A DNA stretch of 64,000 nucleotides from Zantedeschia hybrid cultivar (GCA_030544215.1 JARZZO010000013.1:26519229-26583228); one strand, 5' to 3'. Shown: positions 35,590 to 47,829, numbered from the stretch's first letter. The notes: generated by a model not told the origin, from the sequence alone. Numbers and translations: made by a program.

Positions 35590-37065
35590 AGACAAGACCA
35601 GGTCAAATAGTATTTTTTTTGAAGGTGAATAGTACCACTTGTATTATAAACAAACATGAGATTAGGAAAGAGGAAGATATACAAGAACCAAAATCTTCCT
35701 AATACAAAAGCACCAAGAAGGTGCATCTCTCCATTAACTCTCTTCCAGAAGACAAAAAGGGGAGGAATGTGTATGATCCCCATTACATGCCACTGAAGCC
35801 TGCTCCCTAACCCCTTTTTTTTTGTTTTGAGGGCCACCGAAGCCCACTTGCTAACTTCTCTTATAACAAAAAAAGAAACATGTTCTGATGTATTTGCCTC
35901 CCTTCTAAAGATTTGTTATTGCATTCTATTCATAGGGCCTTAAATGTGGCATGAAGAATCAGCTACCATACTGGCATGAAGAATCAGCTACCATACAGTG
36001 TATCTTCCTTGTTGGGCCACAGTCTTCCCCAAGTAAGGAGCAGGGTGTCCACCAAGTCACTGAGGTTAAGATCAGATTGAAGCTTTTGACCTAGGAGCAA
36101 CTGCACCTTCGAGGAAAAGGAACATGGTGTGGACAGATGGTCCCTAGACTCCTCGCTCAAGTCACACATAGCACAACATCATATCTGGCATAAAGCGAGC
36201 TATCCTATCATTGGTTGGAAGTCTATTGATGGAGGTCCTCCAAAGCAGGAGCTGCACCTTGAGAGGATTCTTGACCTTCCAAACTGCTGATGGGAATGTG
36301 TAGTGTGTCCCCCCCATTACTCATCATAGAGTAAATCGGTCTAATCGAGAAGCAGTTATTTGTCTCCCAAGTCCATACCCATTGATCTTGAGACTGCTAC
36401 TCTAGGTGGCAAGAATCCAACAAAGTGGCAACTGCAACAAATCATTAAACTTTGCTTCTCTCAGGTTCCTTCTAAAAGTGGGTCTTACAGTATGGAGAAG
36501 GTCCTTCACGTCAAATAGGCATTGGGCGGCTGATAGTTGCTGTTGGGTCACACACAGTGTCAAAAAGAGAAGGGAAAAGGTGCCAATGGGGTGGTGAGCA
36601 CACCATGATCTAACTAAAATTGAGTAGACCTTCCATTTCCAACCTTGATCTCTCACGGAGAAGGTGTCTAAGCATTGGAGGATGCCCTTTGCACAGATAG
36701 GATATATATGATATGTGTTCGGGGGGGGGGGGGGGAATCAACACCCTCGCTTGTCCATAGTATTTCTGAATGATAGCTTCTCACCAAAGTCTAGATTTAG
36801 AGGTCACCAACTTCCATACCCACTTAGTAAGGAGGGCCAAATTAAACCTATTGATATTCTTAATTCCCACTCCCCCATTCTCTTTGCTCCTGTACATTCT
36901 GTCCCAACTAACATCATACCCACCCTTTTTGGGGTCTCTACTATCATGCCAGAAGAAGGATTTGAATGGATTTCAGCGTGTCTACAACCGTTTTAGGAAT
37001 CTTGAAGATAGACAATAAATAGATAGGGAGGCTATCTATTGAAGAACATAATATCAACTGTCTAC
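35590..37065 (-). mobile_element. L1-clade LINE, 3' part (ORF2 C-terminus and tail), split by the Tat element
   Basis: On the minus strand from 37060 the frames read LCSSIDSLPIYLLSIFKIPK, then a SFFWHDSRDPKKGGYDVSWD segment, and near 36200-36000 the zinc-binding RT tail (CAMCDLSEESRDHLSTPCSF). This is exactly the part missing from the L1 at 56644-60015. Joining 56644 to 37065 after removing one TCTAC copy gives continuous L1 sense (LLSYG through RQLILCSS). A tail with an A run (T run at 35611-35618 on the plus strand) probably marks the 3' end. A 25-bp duplication (GGCATGAAGAATCAGCTACC) lies at 35947-35997 and a run of about 15 G near 36721-36735. Confidence 0.8.
37061..37065 (+). repeat. Left target-site duplication TCTAC of the Tat-like element
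   Basis: TCTAC abuts the LTR start TGTAGACACG. The same five bases follow the LTR end CACCTACA at 56639-56643. Confidence 0.92.
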
Positions 37066-37253
37066 TGTAGACACGTTAATTTTGACATCATTTTGAGTAA
37101 ATTTCATATAATATAATAATGCCTCAGAATGGTCTGATATTTAATCATTGATTAATTTTTATTGATCTTTTTAAGTGTCGGGTTTAACAGACATGTTTAA
37201 GTTAATTAATTGAATTGATTTTAATTCAAATTTCAGTTAAAATATGAAGAATT

Positions 37254-37549
37254 CTAAAAGACGTCGACTTGTCTGGACGCTATTTAGACTTTATTCTTAT
37301 TTTTAACGTTTAAATTTGAATTTTAATTAATTGATTAATTAGCTAAAAGGCGTCTGTGAGTCTTGACGCGTTTTAGGTTTCCTAAACTATTTTAACTTCT
37401 CTTCCGGATGTTTATCCTTATCTTAATTAGTGTAAAAGACGTCTTCACAGGTAGACGCGTTTTAGCTAATAAAGATAAAGATAAGTTTTCTCGGATATTT
37501 ATCCTTATCTTAATCTGAAAAGGCGTCAGCAAATGTAGACGCGTTTTAG
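37254..37549 (+). repeat. GCGTC-hairpin cluster in 5' LTR U3 (4 copies)
   Basis: Four 34-35-nt units at 37254, 37343, 37432 and 37515, about 83-89 bp apart. The left arm is (C)TAAAAGGCGTC or TAAAAGACGTC, followed by a spacer of about 11-13 nt. The right arm is GACGCGTTTTAG (GACGCTATTTAG in the first). The spacer sequences all differ while the arms are kept. The same motif recurs in the leader, the 3' region and the 3' LTR. Confidence 0.88.
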
Positions 37550-37648
37550 ATAATTACAGATAAAGATGAATTAATATGTATTTATCTGTCGGTTAAGATA
37601 GATAAATCCGAAGTTTTTCTATGTAAATCCGCGAACGCAGAAGAGGTC

Positions 37649-37656
37649 TATAAATA
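37649..37656 (+). promoter_or_regulatory. TATA box of the LTR promoter
   Basis: GGTCTATAAATACC is a strong plant TATA context, preceded by the U3 hairpins. The matching site in the 3' LTR is 55891-55898. The transcription start would be expected about 30 bp downstream. Confidence 0.7.
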
Positions 37657-38396
37657 CCTTACATCTTGAAGAGTTAAAAAGAGTTAATCGTAATCTTGAG
37701 TTGATTATCATTGAGCAATAGCGAGTTGAAGATCGAAGCAACAACGTCGGAACGCCGAAGCGCTGCCATTTCCAGAAGTCGGCGTTCTTTCAAGATTCTT
37801 CATCCATTCAAGAATTCAACCATTGGGCATAAGTCTTCATTTCTACATTTATTTTCATTTAGTTCTACATTCTTCGTCATTCACTCCATGCAACACACAC
37901 CACACATTCATTCTTTTCAAAACCTATTTAATTAAGGGGTTTCAGAAGCCACTCAACAAGTAAGTTTGCTGTTTAATTGTATGTTTAACATCGTGATTAG
38001 CATAGATACTATTCTTACTTAAAGTTCTCATCATTGTTTCTTCATCTCTTTTTCTTTCTATTTTTACTGCACTCAACAACAAGAGAATCAAAAGGAGTAA
38101 ATCAAGTACAAAGTCACAAGAATCTCTGGACGATCCTCAACCTCAACTTCAAATTCAACAGTAAGAACAAAGAACAAAGAAATTGCTCTCTTTCTTCAGC
38201 CGGCTGAAGGAGGGGAATCAAGGATTCAATATCTTCCGCGTTTAAACAGGTAGGCGATCATACTTCTTTTGGAACTTTTAAGTCAAAAGTTTCTGGCGAT
38301 CACTTCACGTAGTTGCTGTTTTTAATAGGTTTATTTTACACCTAAACAACATAGATTTTTTTCATGTTAATCACACTATCATTTTAAGCACCTACA

Positions 38397-39430
38397 ACTT
38401 TTTTGGCGATCACGGTGGGACTTGGTCTCGCCATCTTTTAGTTTTTTGTTCTTGCTATCATCAATCGGGCACCCACGGTGCACCATTTGTGTCTCTCGAC
38501 ACGTCCTCACCAATTGGTGAATGTTTTAGTTTAGTTAATTTTCCTCGTACACCACGTGCACACCACAGTGGCAAGATCTTGTCCTCCCCTTGATTAGTTT
38601 AAAAAGCTGTTTTTGTGATGAAAATAATGTGTGATTGATTGATTTTCTAGTTGTTTAGTTAGTAAATCATCATGTTAAAATCTGGAACTAAAAAATTTTT
38701 GCATGAGTTGATTGTTTACTGCTTTTATCCTGTTTGAGGAGGATTCAACCCAGAAAATCCTCTTGCAAAACTGTTTCTGCGACCTGAAAAGCGTCTAGGA
38801 GCACTGACGCGTTTCAAACCGCATCAACACACCCAGACGCCTTTCAGTCTTCATATTTTCTCTGCTGTCTGCATCTGTTTCTGCGAAAAAAATTAAGGTT
38901 CTGTTTTGAATAGCGTCGACTACCATCGACACGATTCAGACAGTTTCTTAGTTATTTTTCAGTTCTCAGATTTTTGTGGCTTGAGTGCTAGCTACCGATT
39001 ATTATTAAGCATTAGAGGCCATCCAGGCCGTAGGACATACGCATTGAGGCGAATACCCTCATTTTCTTAGGAACACACTACTTGACGTCAGCAACTCTCT
39101 CTGATTGGGTTGGTCCCTTGATCAGACTAGAGAAGTTGACGTTAAGGCCTCCATAAGTCTCCAAAATCAAGGTATTCCTCCTTGATCATCGGACTGGTTG
39201 TACCAATTGAAGTCCCGGCTAGATTCCAAAAGCGTTGTGAGAGAAAGCCCTAGAGAATAACGGTGGAAATTGAACTGAAACTAGGATCCTTTCTCTGAGC
39301 GAATTTGTGGTTTAATCCAATTCAAATAACTCAACAAGGAATCTTAAAATCACGTTAAACATCCACTTGATTGATTAATCTCTGTGCAACTTGTTTGTCA
39401 AATCTTTGAAAAAAAAAAGAATCTAACATC
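38397..39430 (+). other. Leader of the Tat-like element with three further hairpins
   Basis: Untranslated leader between primer site and gag. It contains members of the GCGTC-hairpin family at 38785-38816 and 38905-38939 and a weaker one at 38812-38846. No ORF is supported. Confidence 0.7.
38400..38425 (+). promoter_or_regulatory. Candidate primer-binding site of the Tat-like element
   Basis: Directly inside the 5' LTR the sequence reads TTTTTTGGCGATCACGGTGG. The TGGCGATCACGGTGGGAC part has the TGG start of a tRNA 3'-end complement and the position of a primer site. Tat/Ogre elements often use tRNA-Arg; the exact tRNA was not identified. Confidence 0.5.
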
Positions 39431-42184
39431 ATGCTGCTGCGATCAGGCAGGGACTTGAATATGGCTCAAGACGCCATCATCAACTACGAGGGAGATGCTA
39501 ATGCCCCTCGCGATTCGGACTACAACTATGAGAACGGGAGAGATGCTGATGCCTCCCGTAATTCTGCCCCCATTCCCTATCGACAAGATGGGAATGTCCG
39601 GACACCCCTCTTTCATCCCCATGATCGATATCCTGATCTTCCCCCGCATGAATATGCGATTCCTAATCCCAATCTTGAAGGGGACATGAATCAGAATGAT
39701 CCCTCATCCTCTGATCTTGTGGATCTCGTCAACGCTTTGGGAGTTCTTGCCTCCCGCCTGGACCCTCAGCAGTTCGAGGCAATCTAGTCTATTCTGAAGG
39801 AGAAGGCACCCGTGCAGCCTGCTGAGCCGAACCCTGTGGCTCCCCCTTTTGTTACTCAACAACCTCCTCTTCACCCTCCTTACATCCATCAGGCCATGGA
39901 AGGCCTTCATGTCACTTCTCGGCCAGCTGGGCCGCAGCTTTCATCCTCTAGGCAACTGGCTAGACCGCAAACGCCTACTTATCAAAATGCCTTCGGGCAT
40001 GGCAGAAGCTCTGCCGGACCTCCTCTTTATTGTCCCCCCTGTCCAACGTACTATAGGCAGCAGGCCTATCAGGTACCTCCACCTCCTCCTCCTCCCCAGG
40101 CAGATTTGACCACGCAAGCGTTGCTGGCCAAAATGGAGCGCATGGATGAGCAATTCAACAACCTCCAGAAAATGATGGGGGTTAAAGCTGCACCAGAGAT
40201 CAATTTGCCGAGCCTGCCGGTATTCCACCTACCACCCTCTGAGATGCCAGTGTACCGGAAGTACAACGGTACTGGTAATCCCTTCACACATCTGAAGGAG
40301 TTTATGTACGAATCGTCTTTCTGGCAGAACAACAAGAGGTCATTAGCCTTTTTGTTCAGGAGATCTCTAGAGGGGCCAGCCCTCGAGTGGTTCTTTTCTC
40401 TGGAACCCTCCGAAGTAGAGGATTACGGTATCGTTTCACGCAAATTTATCCAACGATACCAGGACAGAGTTGCACCCTCCTTGTCCATCACTGACCTCAT
40501 TGCAGAAAAGATGAAACCTGATGAAGAGTTTGTCAGTTTTGCCGACAGGTGGCGGGGCCTGGCTGAAAAGGTGAAAGATCACTTGTCCGAGTCCGAGCAA
40601 GTGAAGATGTTAATTTCCAACGCCACGCCCCAATTCAAGTTAGTCCTCTCCCTGAACAATCTGACCAACATGGCAGAGCTCTATGAAAGAGCACGGTACT
40701 GCCATAATGCCTTCAAGGACGCTACGTTCTTTAGCGTCTTTGATCTTCACAGACCTAACAGGCCTCTACCTCGGAAGCCTGCAGTGCCAAACTCTCCCAG
40801 CACAGGTCCGACTACTGAGAGCACGCTCTCTTACGAGCAAGTCAGTAGCATGAATAATAACTCGCCCCAGTTCGTGAGGAACCAGCAGCAGTACCAGAGG
40901 CCACCGCAGCCGAACCAGCAGGGGTATAGGCAGCAACAGAACCCCCATTATCAGCAACAGTATCAGCGGCCCCAGCAGTCGAATCAGAACCAGCAACAGC
41001 AACAGCTACAACAACCGCCGCAATGGCAACAGCAGTACCAGCAGCCCCAACAACAGCAATATCAGCAACAACAACAGGTACAGTATCAGCCGCGCGCACC
41101 GCCGGCATACCATAACGTCCCTCCTCCCGCTGACTATAATCAGCAAAGAAGACCTCCAGGCCCTAAAAGGGCAGAATACCCGGCCCTCCCAGAATCTTTG
41201 GCAGATATCTTCAGCGCTCTAATGGCAGCTAATGCCTTAGTTTTGCCAAGGGAAAAGGCCGTCTGGCCTCAAAATGCTGACACGTCCAGGTATTGCTACT
41301 TCCATAGGCAACCTAGGCATACCATCGACACCTGCTTCCAATTCAGAGATTATATTCATGATCTCAACGAGCAGGGCGGCATAGACTGGGAGGAGATGAA
41401 AAAGTATATATCAGCCCTGAAGGCGAGAAGACCACAGCAGCAGCAAGTAAGACCACCAGCACAAGCAGTACCACCACCCAATATGGGTATAGTGCAGAAC
41501 CCGCTCCCGGAGCACCAGAACCAAAACCAAGTTGCTCCCATTCTGACGAACAGCCAGTCTGAGGCTGGTCGTGGGCAACAGTGGAGAATAGAAGACTCTT
41601 CCTCTCTTTATTCGACGGGTCATATTCCAAGTACCGCAGAACGACCACCACGCCGCACCATCCACATACCTAGGCCACAACCCATTACCATCACCCCTCT
41701 ACCAACACCCACATATCACTCGCCCGCACCCAATAACCCATTACCACTACCCGCCTTCCTCAAGCCCATTACGCCCCACACCACTACACCACTACTATAT
41801 AATCCCCCGCAAACTAATCACGCGCCCCTTCTACCATCCAGGCCGCTATTACGCGTACCATTTCCTACTTCACTCGCTACCACTACCACCTATCCAGATA
41901 CCCCCTTACCATCCAGACCGCTATTATGCGTGCCATTCCCCACTTCACCAACCACTTACCCATCCACCATCCAACCCTTTAGGCCTTTAATCCGCACCGC
42001 GCCATCACCACCTAGCCCTACACCATCACCTACATACCAACCCTCTACATCATCCGCACCATCCAACCCTGCGGTACTTAAGGTGTCACCCGGATCCTCT
42101 ACGGTCGAGGAACATGCGCTCCGAAGTGGAAGGATTTTCAACAAAGTCTTTCCTCAGTCCACAGTTAGAGACGCAGCCGACTGA
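39431..42184 (+). pseudogene. Tat-like gag with one in-frame amber codon
   Basis: Capsid protein of the element, 917 codons from ATG 39431, interrupted only by TAG at 39785-39787 (codon 119); the frame is otherwise open. The gag core is near codons 280-347 (GTGNPFTHLKEF, SFWQNNKRSLAFLFRRSLEG, then PALEWFFSLEP and VSRKFIQRYQDR). A glutamine/proline-rich stretch covers codons 484-553. A Cys/His segment CYFHRQPRHTIDTC near codon 625 sits where Tat gags carry a degenerate zinc knuckle. The C-terminus has the LRSGR motif typical of this branch; the N-terminus also begins MLLRSGR. The end overlaps the protease frame by 71 nt. Confidence 0.85.
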
Positions 42185-43268
42185 GGAAGCTTATAATGAA
42201 GAGAGTGTACCAGGCACTCAATATGATTTGTTGAAACATCTGGACAGAACACCGGCACGGATCACCATACTTGAATTGATCAAAAGGTCGAAGAGTCACC
42301 AAGAAGCCTTAATGGAATATCTACATAAGGTGATGGTCAACGAGGATGTGCCGGTAGAAAAAATTGCAGCACTACTAATTCCTCAGGGGGATCAGCCCTC
42401 CATTGCATTTCACACATCGGAACTAGCACCGCCAGCAGCCAGAAGCATGGCTCTGAGCATCACGGTCAACATCTGTAAAAAAGCCGTGGATGCATGCCTG
42501 GTAGATACAAGGGCTTCGATCAATATTTTACCTCCGAAGACCCTGGAGCTGTGCGGTGTACCCAAAGAAAAATGGCTGCCCAGCCCCATCTCAGTGACGG
42601 CATATGACAACTCTACCCGTTCTCCTCTGGGAATGGTCTATTTAAAGGTGGAGCTAGGCCCTGTAAGTCATGAAGAGGTCGAATTTCACATTCTAGAGAT
42701 CGATCCTTCTATAAATGCCATTTTGGGTCGTCCTTATATTAAAACTCTTGAGGCGATTCCCTCTACGAATCACCAATGCCTCAAATTCCCTTTCAAAGGA
42801 CGAATTATTAAAGTGACGAGCATGCCGATCCTTGCTGCTGCTCATACTTTGAATGTTAAATCTGCTGCTTTACCTGGCCGACAACCTTTTCTGTCGGTAT
42901 TACAGGTCTACCATCCAGTGGCTGATCCTCTAAAAGCCGCCACTATTTCTCCATACCCGTTAAATGCTATAAAAAGGGGGAAGTGCATGAGTACCCCAGG
43001 ATGGAGAATTATGATGAAGAACGGCTATAAGCCTGGGAAAGGTCTGGGCACACAGTTGCAAGGCAGGACCACTCCTGTTAAAGATCATCGAGCAGCACCT
43101 GGAAGTGGTCTGGGCTACAGGTCAAGAAAACTTAAACAAGATCTGGCTCAGCAAGCAGAGATTGAAGAAGGTCAGAAAATCTGGGAGAATGTCTACACCA
43201 CCCAAAGAAGGCCGAGATCCCCTAACATGGACCCTGTATACACACTTTGTGAAGGGGCCCATACTTAG
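42114..43268 (+). pseudogene. Tat-like protease with G-patch domain
   Basis: 384-codon frame, +1 relative to gag. The aspartic protease core reads ACLVDTRASINILPPKTLEL; the catalytic DTGA is DTRA (42504-42515, AGG for GGG), so activity is unlikely. The flap and second block follow, with AILGRPYIKTLEAIPST. Near 42990-43130 lies a G-patch: GWRIMMKNGYKPGKGLGTQL, then a second Gly-rich part GSGLGYRSRKL. G-patches bind RNA or RNA helicases and are also known after the protease in some retroviruses. The frame change from gag may be programmed shifting or an indel; the sequence does not decide. Confidence 0.8.
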
Positions 43269-44046
43269 CCACGACAACACGGTAGTCATTACTTCGTGTT
43301 TTGACCTCCATGACATATATGGGAGGGACTTGGCCAGGCATTGCTCAGAACTACTTACGTACCAATCCTTGGAGGCTCTGCGGCCTATGAAAAGGAGAAA
43401 ATTTCATGATCCTGAATGCGAATGGTACAGGTGGTTTGATCTGAGAGACCTTTACATTGCACTGAACAGATTGTTCCTAGATCCTGCAGAACCCAAGTGG
43501 CCGCCGCAGATTGATGAGCTGATTGAAAGCCCTGGTGCCATCTTTGATAAGTGGATATTGCTGTCTGAAGAGACCGACGAAGGGGAGCCAGATGACCCCT
43601 ATGAAGCTGGTTACACTACAGATCTGCTCTGGAGGGGGACATATCCTTCCCATGTCTTCATGCTCCATACTCTATTTCGTACACTGCTCTTGACCCCGAC
43701 TTGGTCGCGGGTCATTACTGAAGATATCCCACGGGCTCCGCCCATTATGATCACTCTGTCCCCTCGAGACCTTATTCCACAACCTCCTCTCGATCTAGAG
43801 AGGATGTATGATTTGATCTGGGACATATTGCTATATGATCCCCCTAATCCTCTGGCCTTGGTGCCACTTCTTCCATCTGATTCTCCTTCTATTTGTATTC
43901 ATTCCTGTTTCATGTTTAATTCCTCTGATATCAAAAAAAAAACGTCAATTTTACAACAAATTCTTCTCAAATCCTTATCGAGGAAACTTCTTACTTGTCC
44001 GATCGCACCCCGTTGCGCGGGTCCTTCGGTCAAGATTCTATCTTAA
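43105..44046 (+). CDS. Unrecognised ORF between protease and RT
   Basis: About 313 codons in a third frame, overlapping the protease ORF by 164 nt. Protein-like composition with segments such as SCFDLHDIYGRDLARHCSEL, ECEWYRWFDLRDLYIALNRL and YEAGYTTDLLWRGTYPSHVF. I recognise no domain. In Ogre-like elements this interval contains a spliced intron. An acceptor-like CCTCCAG lies at about 44235-44241 before the RT frame, so it could be spliced out of pol mRNA. The last 50 or so codons look random, so the real coding part may end near 43900. Confidence 0.45.
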   Translation: MVWATGQENLNKIWLSKQRLKKVRKSGRMSTPPKEGRDPLTWTLYTHFVKGPILSHDNTVVITSCFDLHDIYGRDLARHCSELLTYQSLEALRPMKRRKFHDPECEWYRWFDLRDLYIALNRLFLDPAEPKWPPQIDELIESPGAIFDKWILLSEETDEGEPDDPYEAGYTTDLLWRGTYPSHVFMLHTLFRTLLLTPTWSRVITEDIPRAPPIMITLSPRDLIPQPPLDLERMYDLIWDILLYDPPNPLALVPLLPSDSPSICIHSCFMFNSSDIKKKTSILQQILLKSLSRKLLTCPIAPRCAGPSVKILS

Positions 44047-44303
44047 ATCTACTCTGCCCCTCCCCTCGGGAGGATTCTCTTGTATTTCCACTTGTATCCC
44101 AGGATTTCTACCCTGCTTGATCTTCATTAGGTTATAATAGGGAGTTTAGTGAAGTTAGGCAGTCTAGTTTTAGGCAGGTTAGTCAAGTTAGGAAGTCTAG
44201 GAAGTCTAAGGGTAGGCGAATTCCAGATAGATACCTCCAGGATTTAGCTGATAGATGCTTTTCTTGTTCTTTAATCCCTCAGTTTTTAGAAAATCCAATT
44301 CAG

Positions 44304-47285
44304 ATGCCAGAAGACTGTATGAATGATGAGTCAGTCAATGATGGGTACGGGGTATATGAGTTAGTGCATGAAAAGGATCCCATTGTTGAGAATGAGGAAG
44401 ATGACGAGGACGCAGCTAAGGCATATGCCAGTGGAGTGAAGAGATTCGATGAACCCTCAGCTGCCGTAGAAGAGCCCACCAAAGAAATCAATTTAGGGAC
44501 TGAAGACGAACCTAAGGTTGTCCTCGTCAGCAAAAATCTTTCTACAGAGGATGAGAAGGCAATGGTACAAGTACTTAAGGACTATAAGGACACTTTCGCC
44601 TGGAGTTATGAAGATATGCCGGAGTTAGACTCATCTTTAGTTGAACACAGGTTGACATTAAAGGATGGAACTAGCCCGGTCAAGCAGAAATTAAGGCGAT
44701 TCCACCCACAAATGGCTCTAAAGATGAAGGAAGAGGTTGACAAATTGCATAAAGCCAAATTTATTAGAGTTGTCCTTTATCCACAATGGGTGGCCAACAT
44801 AGTCCCGGTTATGAAGAAAGACGGGAAGGTCAGAATTTGCATTGACTTCCGCGATTTGAATCGGACGTGTCCTAAAGATGATTTTTCATTGCCTCATATC
44901 GATGTACTCATTGATAATACTGTTGGCTATGAAACCTTATCGTTTATGGACGGATTTTCAGGGTATAATCAGATTAAGCTGGCAGAAGAGGATCAAGAGA
45001 AAACGTCATTCACTACACCTTGGGGAACATACTGTTATGTCGTCATGCCATTTGGATTAAAGAATGCTGGAGCCACTTATCAGAGGGCCATGATGGCAAT
45101 ATTTCATGACATGATGCACATAGATTTGGAAGTGTATGTGGATGACTTATTGATTAAATCTAAGACAAAGGCTGAGCACGCCAAGGTTTTAACAAGGGTA
45201 TTAGAGAGATCGAGAGAGTATCAGTTAAAGATGAACCCCAAGAAATGTGTATTCGGGGTATCTTCAGGAAAATTACTTGGATTCATCGTCAGCAAACGGA
45301 GAATTGAGATCGATCCTAATAAGGCGAAGGCTATCAGAGAAATGCCACCTCCCAAAAACTTGAAAGAGTTGAGAGGATTAATCGGGAGGTTACAATTTAT
45401 TCGCCGTTTTGTCTCCCAGCACTCACAAAGGTGTAAACCGTTTTACGAACTTAGCAAGCCGGGAGTCAAATTTGATTGGGACGACAAGTGTCAGGAGGCA
45501 TTCGATGGATTAAAGAGTTATTTAGCAAGTCATCCTGTTTTGAGACCACCATCTCCAGGCAAACCATTGATACTTTACATTGCAGTCCTGGATGATGCAG
45601 TGGGGGCTGTCCTAGCACAAGAGGATGAAGAAGGAAAAGAGAGGGCAGCCTATTATCTCTCTAAACTTCTCAACCCTGCTGAACAGAGATACACAGCAAT
45701 GGAGAAAACATGTGCAGCATTGGTTTGGGTTGTGCAGAAATTAAAGCATTATTTTCTGGCCCATGAAGTCCATCTCATCGCTAGGATGAATCCGATCAAA
45801 TTCTTTCTGGAGAAATCTGTTCTTACTGATAGGTTAGCGCGATGGCAAAGCTTTCTATCTCAATTCGATATCATTTATATTCAGCAGAAAGCGATCAAGG
45901 GCTATGCCATAGCAGAACATCTCGCTCATCATCCCCTTCCTCGATTTGATCCAGTGCGATCAGAGTTTCCGGATGAGGAACTGATGTCCGTAAATCAAAT
46001 CAGAGATGATATGTGGACTCTGCATTTTGACGGAGCTCTGAATTCTCATAGAAAAGGGATCGGTATTGTTCTGTTATCACCTGAATGTATCACCATTCCA
46101 CAAGCTTTTCAGCTTGATTTTCCAGTCACCAACAATATAGCTGAATACGAGGCACTTCTTGCTGGCCTCGAGGCTACTCATTTTCATGGTGCCACCAAAC
46201 TCAGGATTGTGGGTGATAGCCAACTAATTCTTCGTCAAGTGCTGACCAAGTATCGAACTCTTGATCCCAAACTCAAGCCCTATCAAGAGCTTACTTCTGC
46301 TTACTCAAAGCTTTTCACGAAATTGATCTTTGTCCATGTGCCTAGGAATCAAAACATCTTAGCTGACGCTCTAGCTTCATTGGCATCTTCTCTTGATTTT
46401 CCAATCAGCAAGCAATCTGAATCAATCATAGTTCATAGGCGTCTTTCACCCACCGTGAAAGATCCTTCGTTTCTTAGAATTAAGGAGAAATTGCTGAAGA
46501 AAGTCAGAGACGGAGATATTGTGGAAAAGAGAGAAATCATGTTAATGGAGCTGTTAGAAGAGATGGATGATGAACAGAAGCCATGGTATTATGAAATTGC
46601 CAAATATTGTGAAAATCAATCGTATCCTGAGGAAGCTACAACTGAGGAGAAGAGAGCTATCAGGAGAATTGCTCAACGATACACCTTAGTTGGGGGAGCA
46701 TTGTACAAGAGAGGTTTTGATGGAGTTGTTCTGAGATGTCTAGACGAAGATGAGCTTTGGAAGGTTATGGAAGGAGCTCATAGTGGAGTTTGTGGTGGCC
46801 ATGTCAATGGACAGATGCTAGCAAAGAAGATCCTTAGACAAGGATTTTATTGGCCAACCATGGAAGAAGATTGTGTAGGATATGTCCATAGGTGTGCTAA
46901 GTGTCAACTTCACACCGACAAAATTCATTCTCCTGCATCTTCACTCCATCCTGTTTCCTCTCCATGGCCTTTCTCCATGTGGGCTTTCGACATTATTGGA
47001 CCCCTTGGTAATCCAGATTCCGGCATCAAGCAAAAATCTTTCATTCTCACGGCAACTAAATACTTCACAAAGTGGGCAGAAGCTGAAGCGTACGTAGAGA
47101 TCAAAGCATCAACCGTCTGCAAATTCATTATGAAGAACATCATCACCCGATTTGGAATTCCAAGCACCATCGTCACCGACAACGGACCACAGTTCGTGTC
47201 ACAAGAATTGAAGGACCTTTTATGCATTGTATCATTCATCTCCTTATTATCCGCAAGGCAATGGCCAAGCAGAGGCAACAAATAA
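44304..47285 (+). pseudogene. Tat-like pol: RT, RNase H, second RNase H, integrase N-terminal half
   Basis: 993-codon frame. RT at about residues 130-330 with VRICIDFRDLNRTCPKDDFS, FMDGFSGYNQ, PFGLKNAGATYQRAM and the catalytic EVYVDDLLIK (about residue 277). Ty3-type RNase H at about 425-540 (AAYYLSKLLNPAEQRYTAME). A second, archaeal-type RNase H at about 572-700 (LHFDGALNSHRKGIGIVLLS, NIAEYEALLAGLEA, IVGDSQLI, ADALASLAS), a mark of the Tat branch. Integrase zinc finger at about 822-870 (AHSGVCGGH, CAKCQLHTDK), then core residues AFDIIGPLG and VTDNGPQFVSQELKDL. Coding sense breaks near 47227, in the loop before the third catalytic residue. The frame may begin upstream of this ATG. Confidence 0.9.
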
Positions 47286-47829
47286 GACTTTGATAAAAAT
47301 TATCAAAAAGACGTGCAAATCTAATAAATTTGCAGACTGGCCAGAAAAATTGGTTGAGGCTCTATGGGCCTATCGAACTTCAATCCGCACGCCCACTGGG
47401 CAAACTCTTTATTCCTTAACATTTGGAATGGAGGCGGTAGTTCTATATGAGATCCTCATACCGTCATTAAGAGTACAATTGAATAAGGAACTTTCCATTG
47501 ATGAACATCGTTCAGCACTCCTTGCTCAATTAGAACTTTTAGACGAGAAAAGATGGTCGGCTGCTAATCATGCAAAAGTTTATCAAAATAGACTAGCACG
47601 TTTTTATCAAAAGAAAGTCATTGAACGTAAGTTCAAAGTCGGTGAAATGGTCGTCAAAAGGATTTTTGTAAAACCTGGTGGTCCGCGTTCTAAGCTTCAA
47701 CCCAATTGGGAGGGACCTTATGTTGTATCGCACGCTTTTCCTGGTAATACTTATCGTCTTGTTAATGCAGAAGGAGAAGAGCTAAATCATCCCTGGAATG
47801 GCTTACATCTTAAGAAATATTACCCTTAG
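47227..47829 (+). pseudogene. Tat-like integrase C-terminal half, out of frame with pol
   Basis: Continues the integrase in another frame: YHSSPYYPQGNGQAEATNKT (which holds the third catalytic residue E), LWAYRTSIRTPTGQTLYSLT and, near the end, FKVGEMVVKRIFVKPGGP and KLQPNWEGPYVVSHAFPGN, the DNA-binding chromatin-proximal domain of plant gypsy integrases. About ten residues usually found between QELKDL and YHSSPYYPQ are absent, so a small deletion caused the frameshift. Integrase from this copy cannot be made intact. Confidence 0.88.

Larger units (their letters stand above)
37066..38396 (+). repeat. 5' LTR of the Tat-like element
   Basis: TGTAGACACG... to ...AAGCACCTACA, 1331 bp, the same length as the 3' LTR. 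A TATA box TATAAATA lies at 37649-37656. Four imperfect hairpins (37254-37287, 37343-37376, 37432-37465, 37515-37549) lie in U3, about 100-400 bp upstream of it. Confidence 0.93.

Noticed and set aside
40880..41680. Minus-strand frames opposite the gag glutamine/proline tract
   Set aside because: They arise from the CAG/CCA repeats of gag and encode V/A/L-rich low complexity.
39431..42184. Treating the two gag frames (39431-39787 and 39812 on) as separate genes
   Set aside because: They share one frame and are split by a single TAG; the second has no ATG at its listed start.
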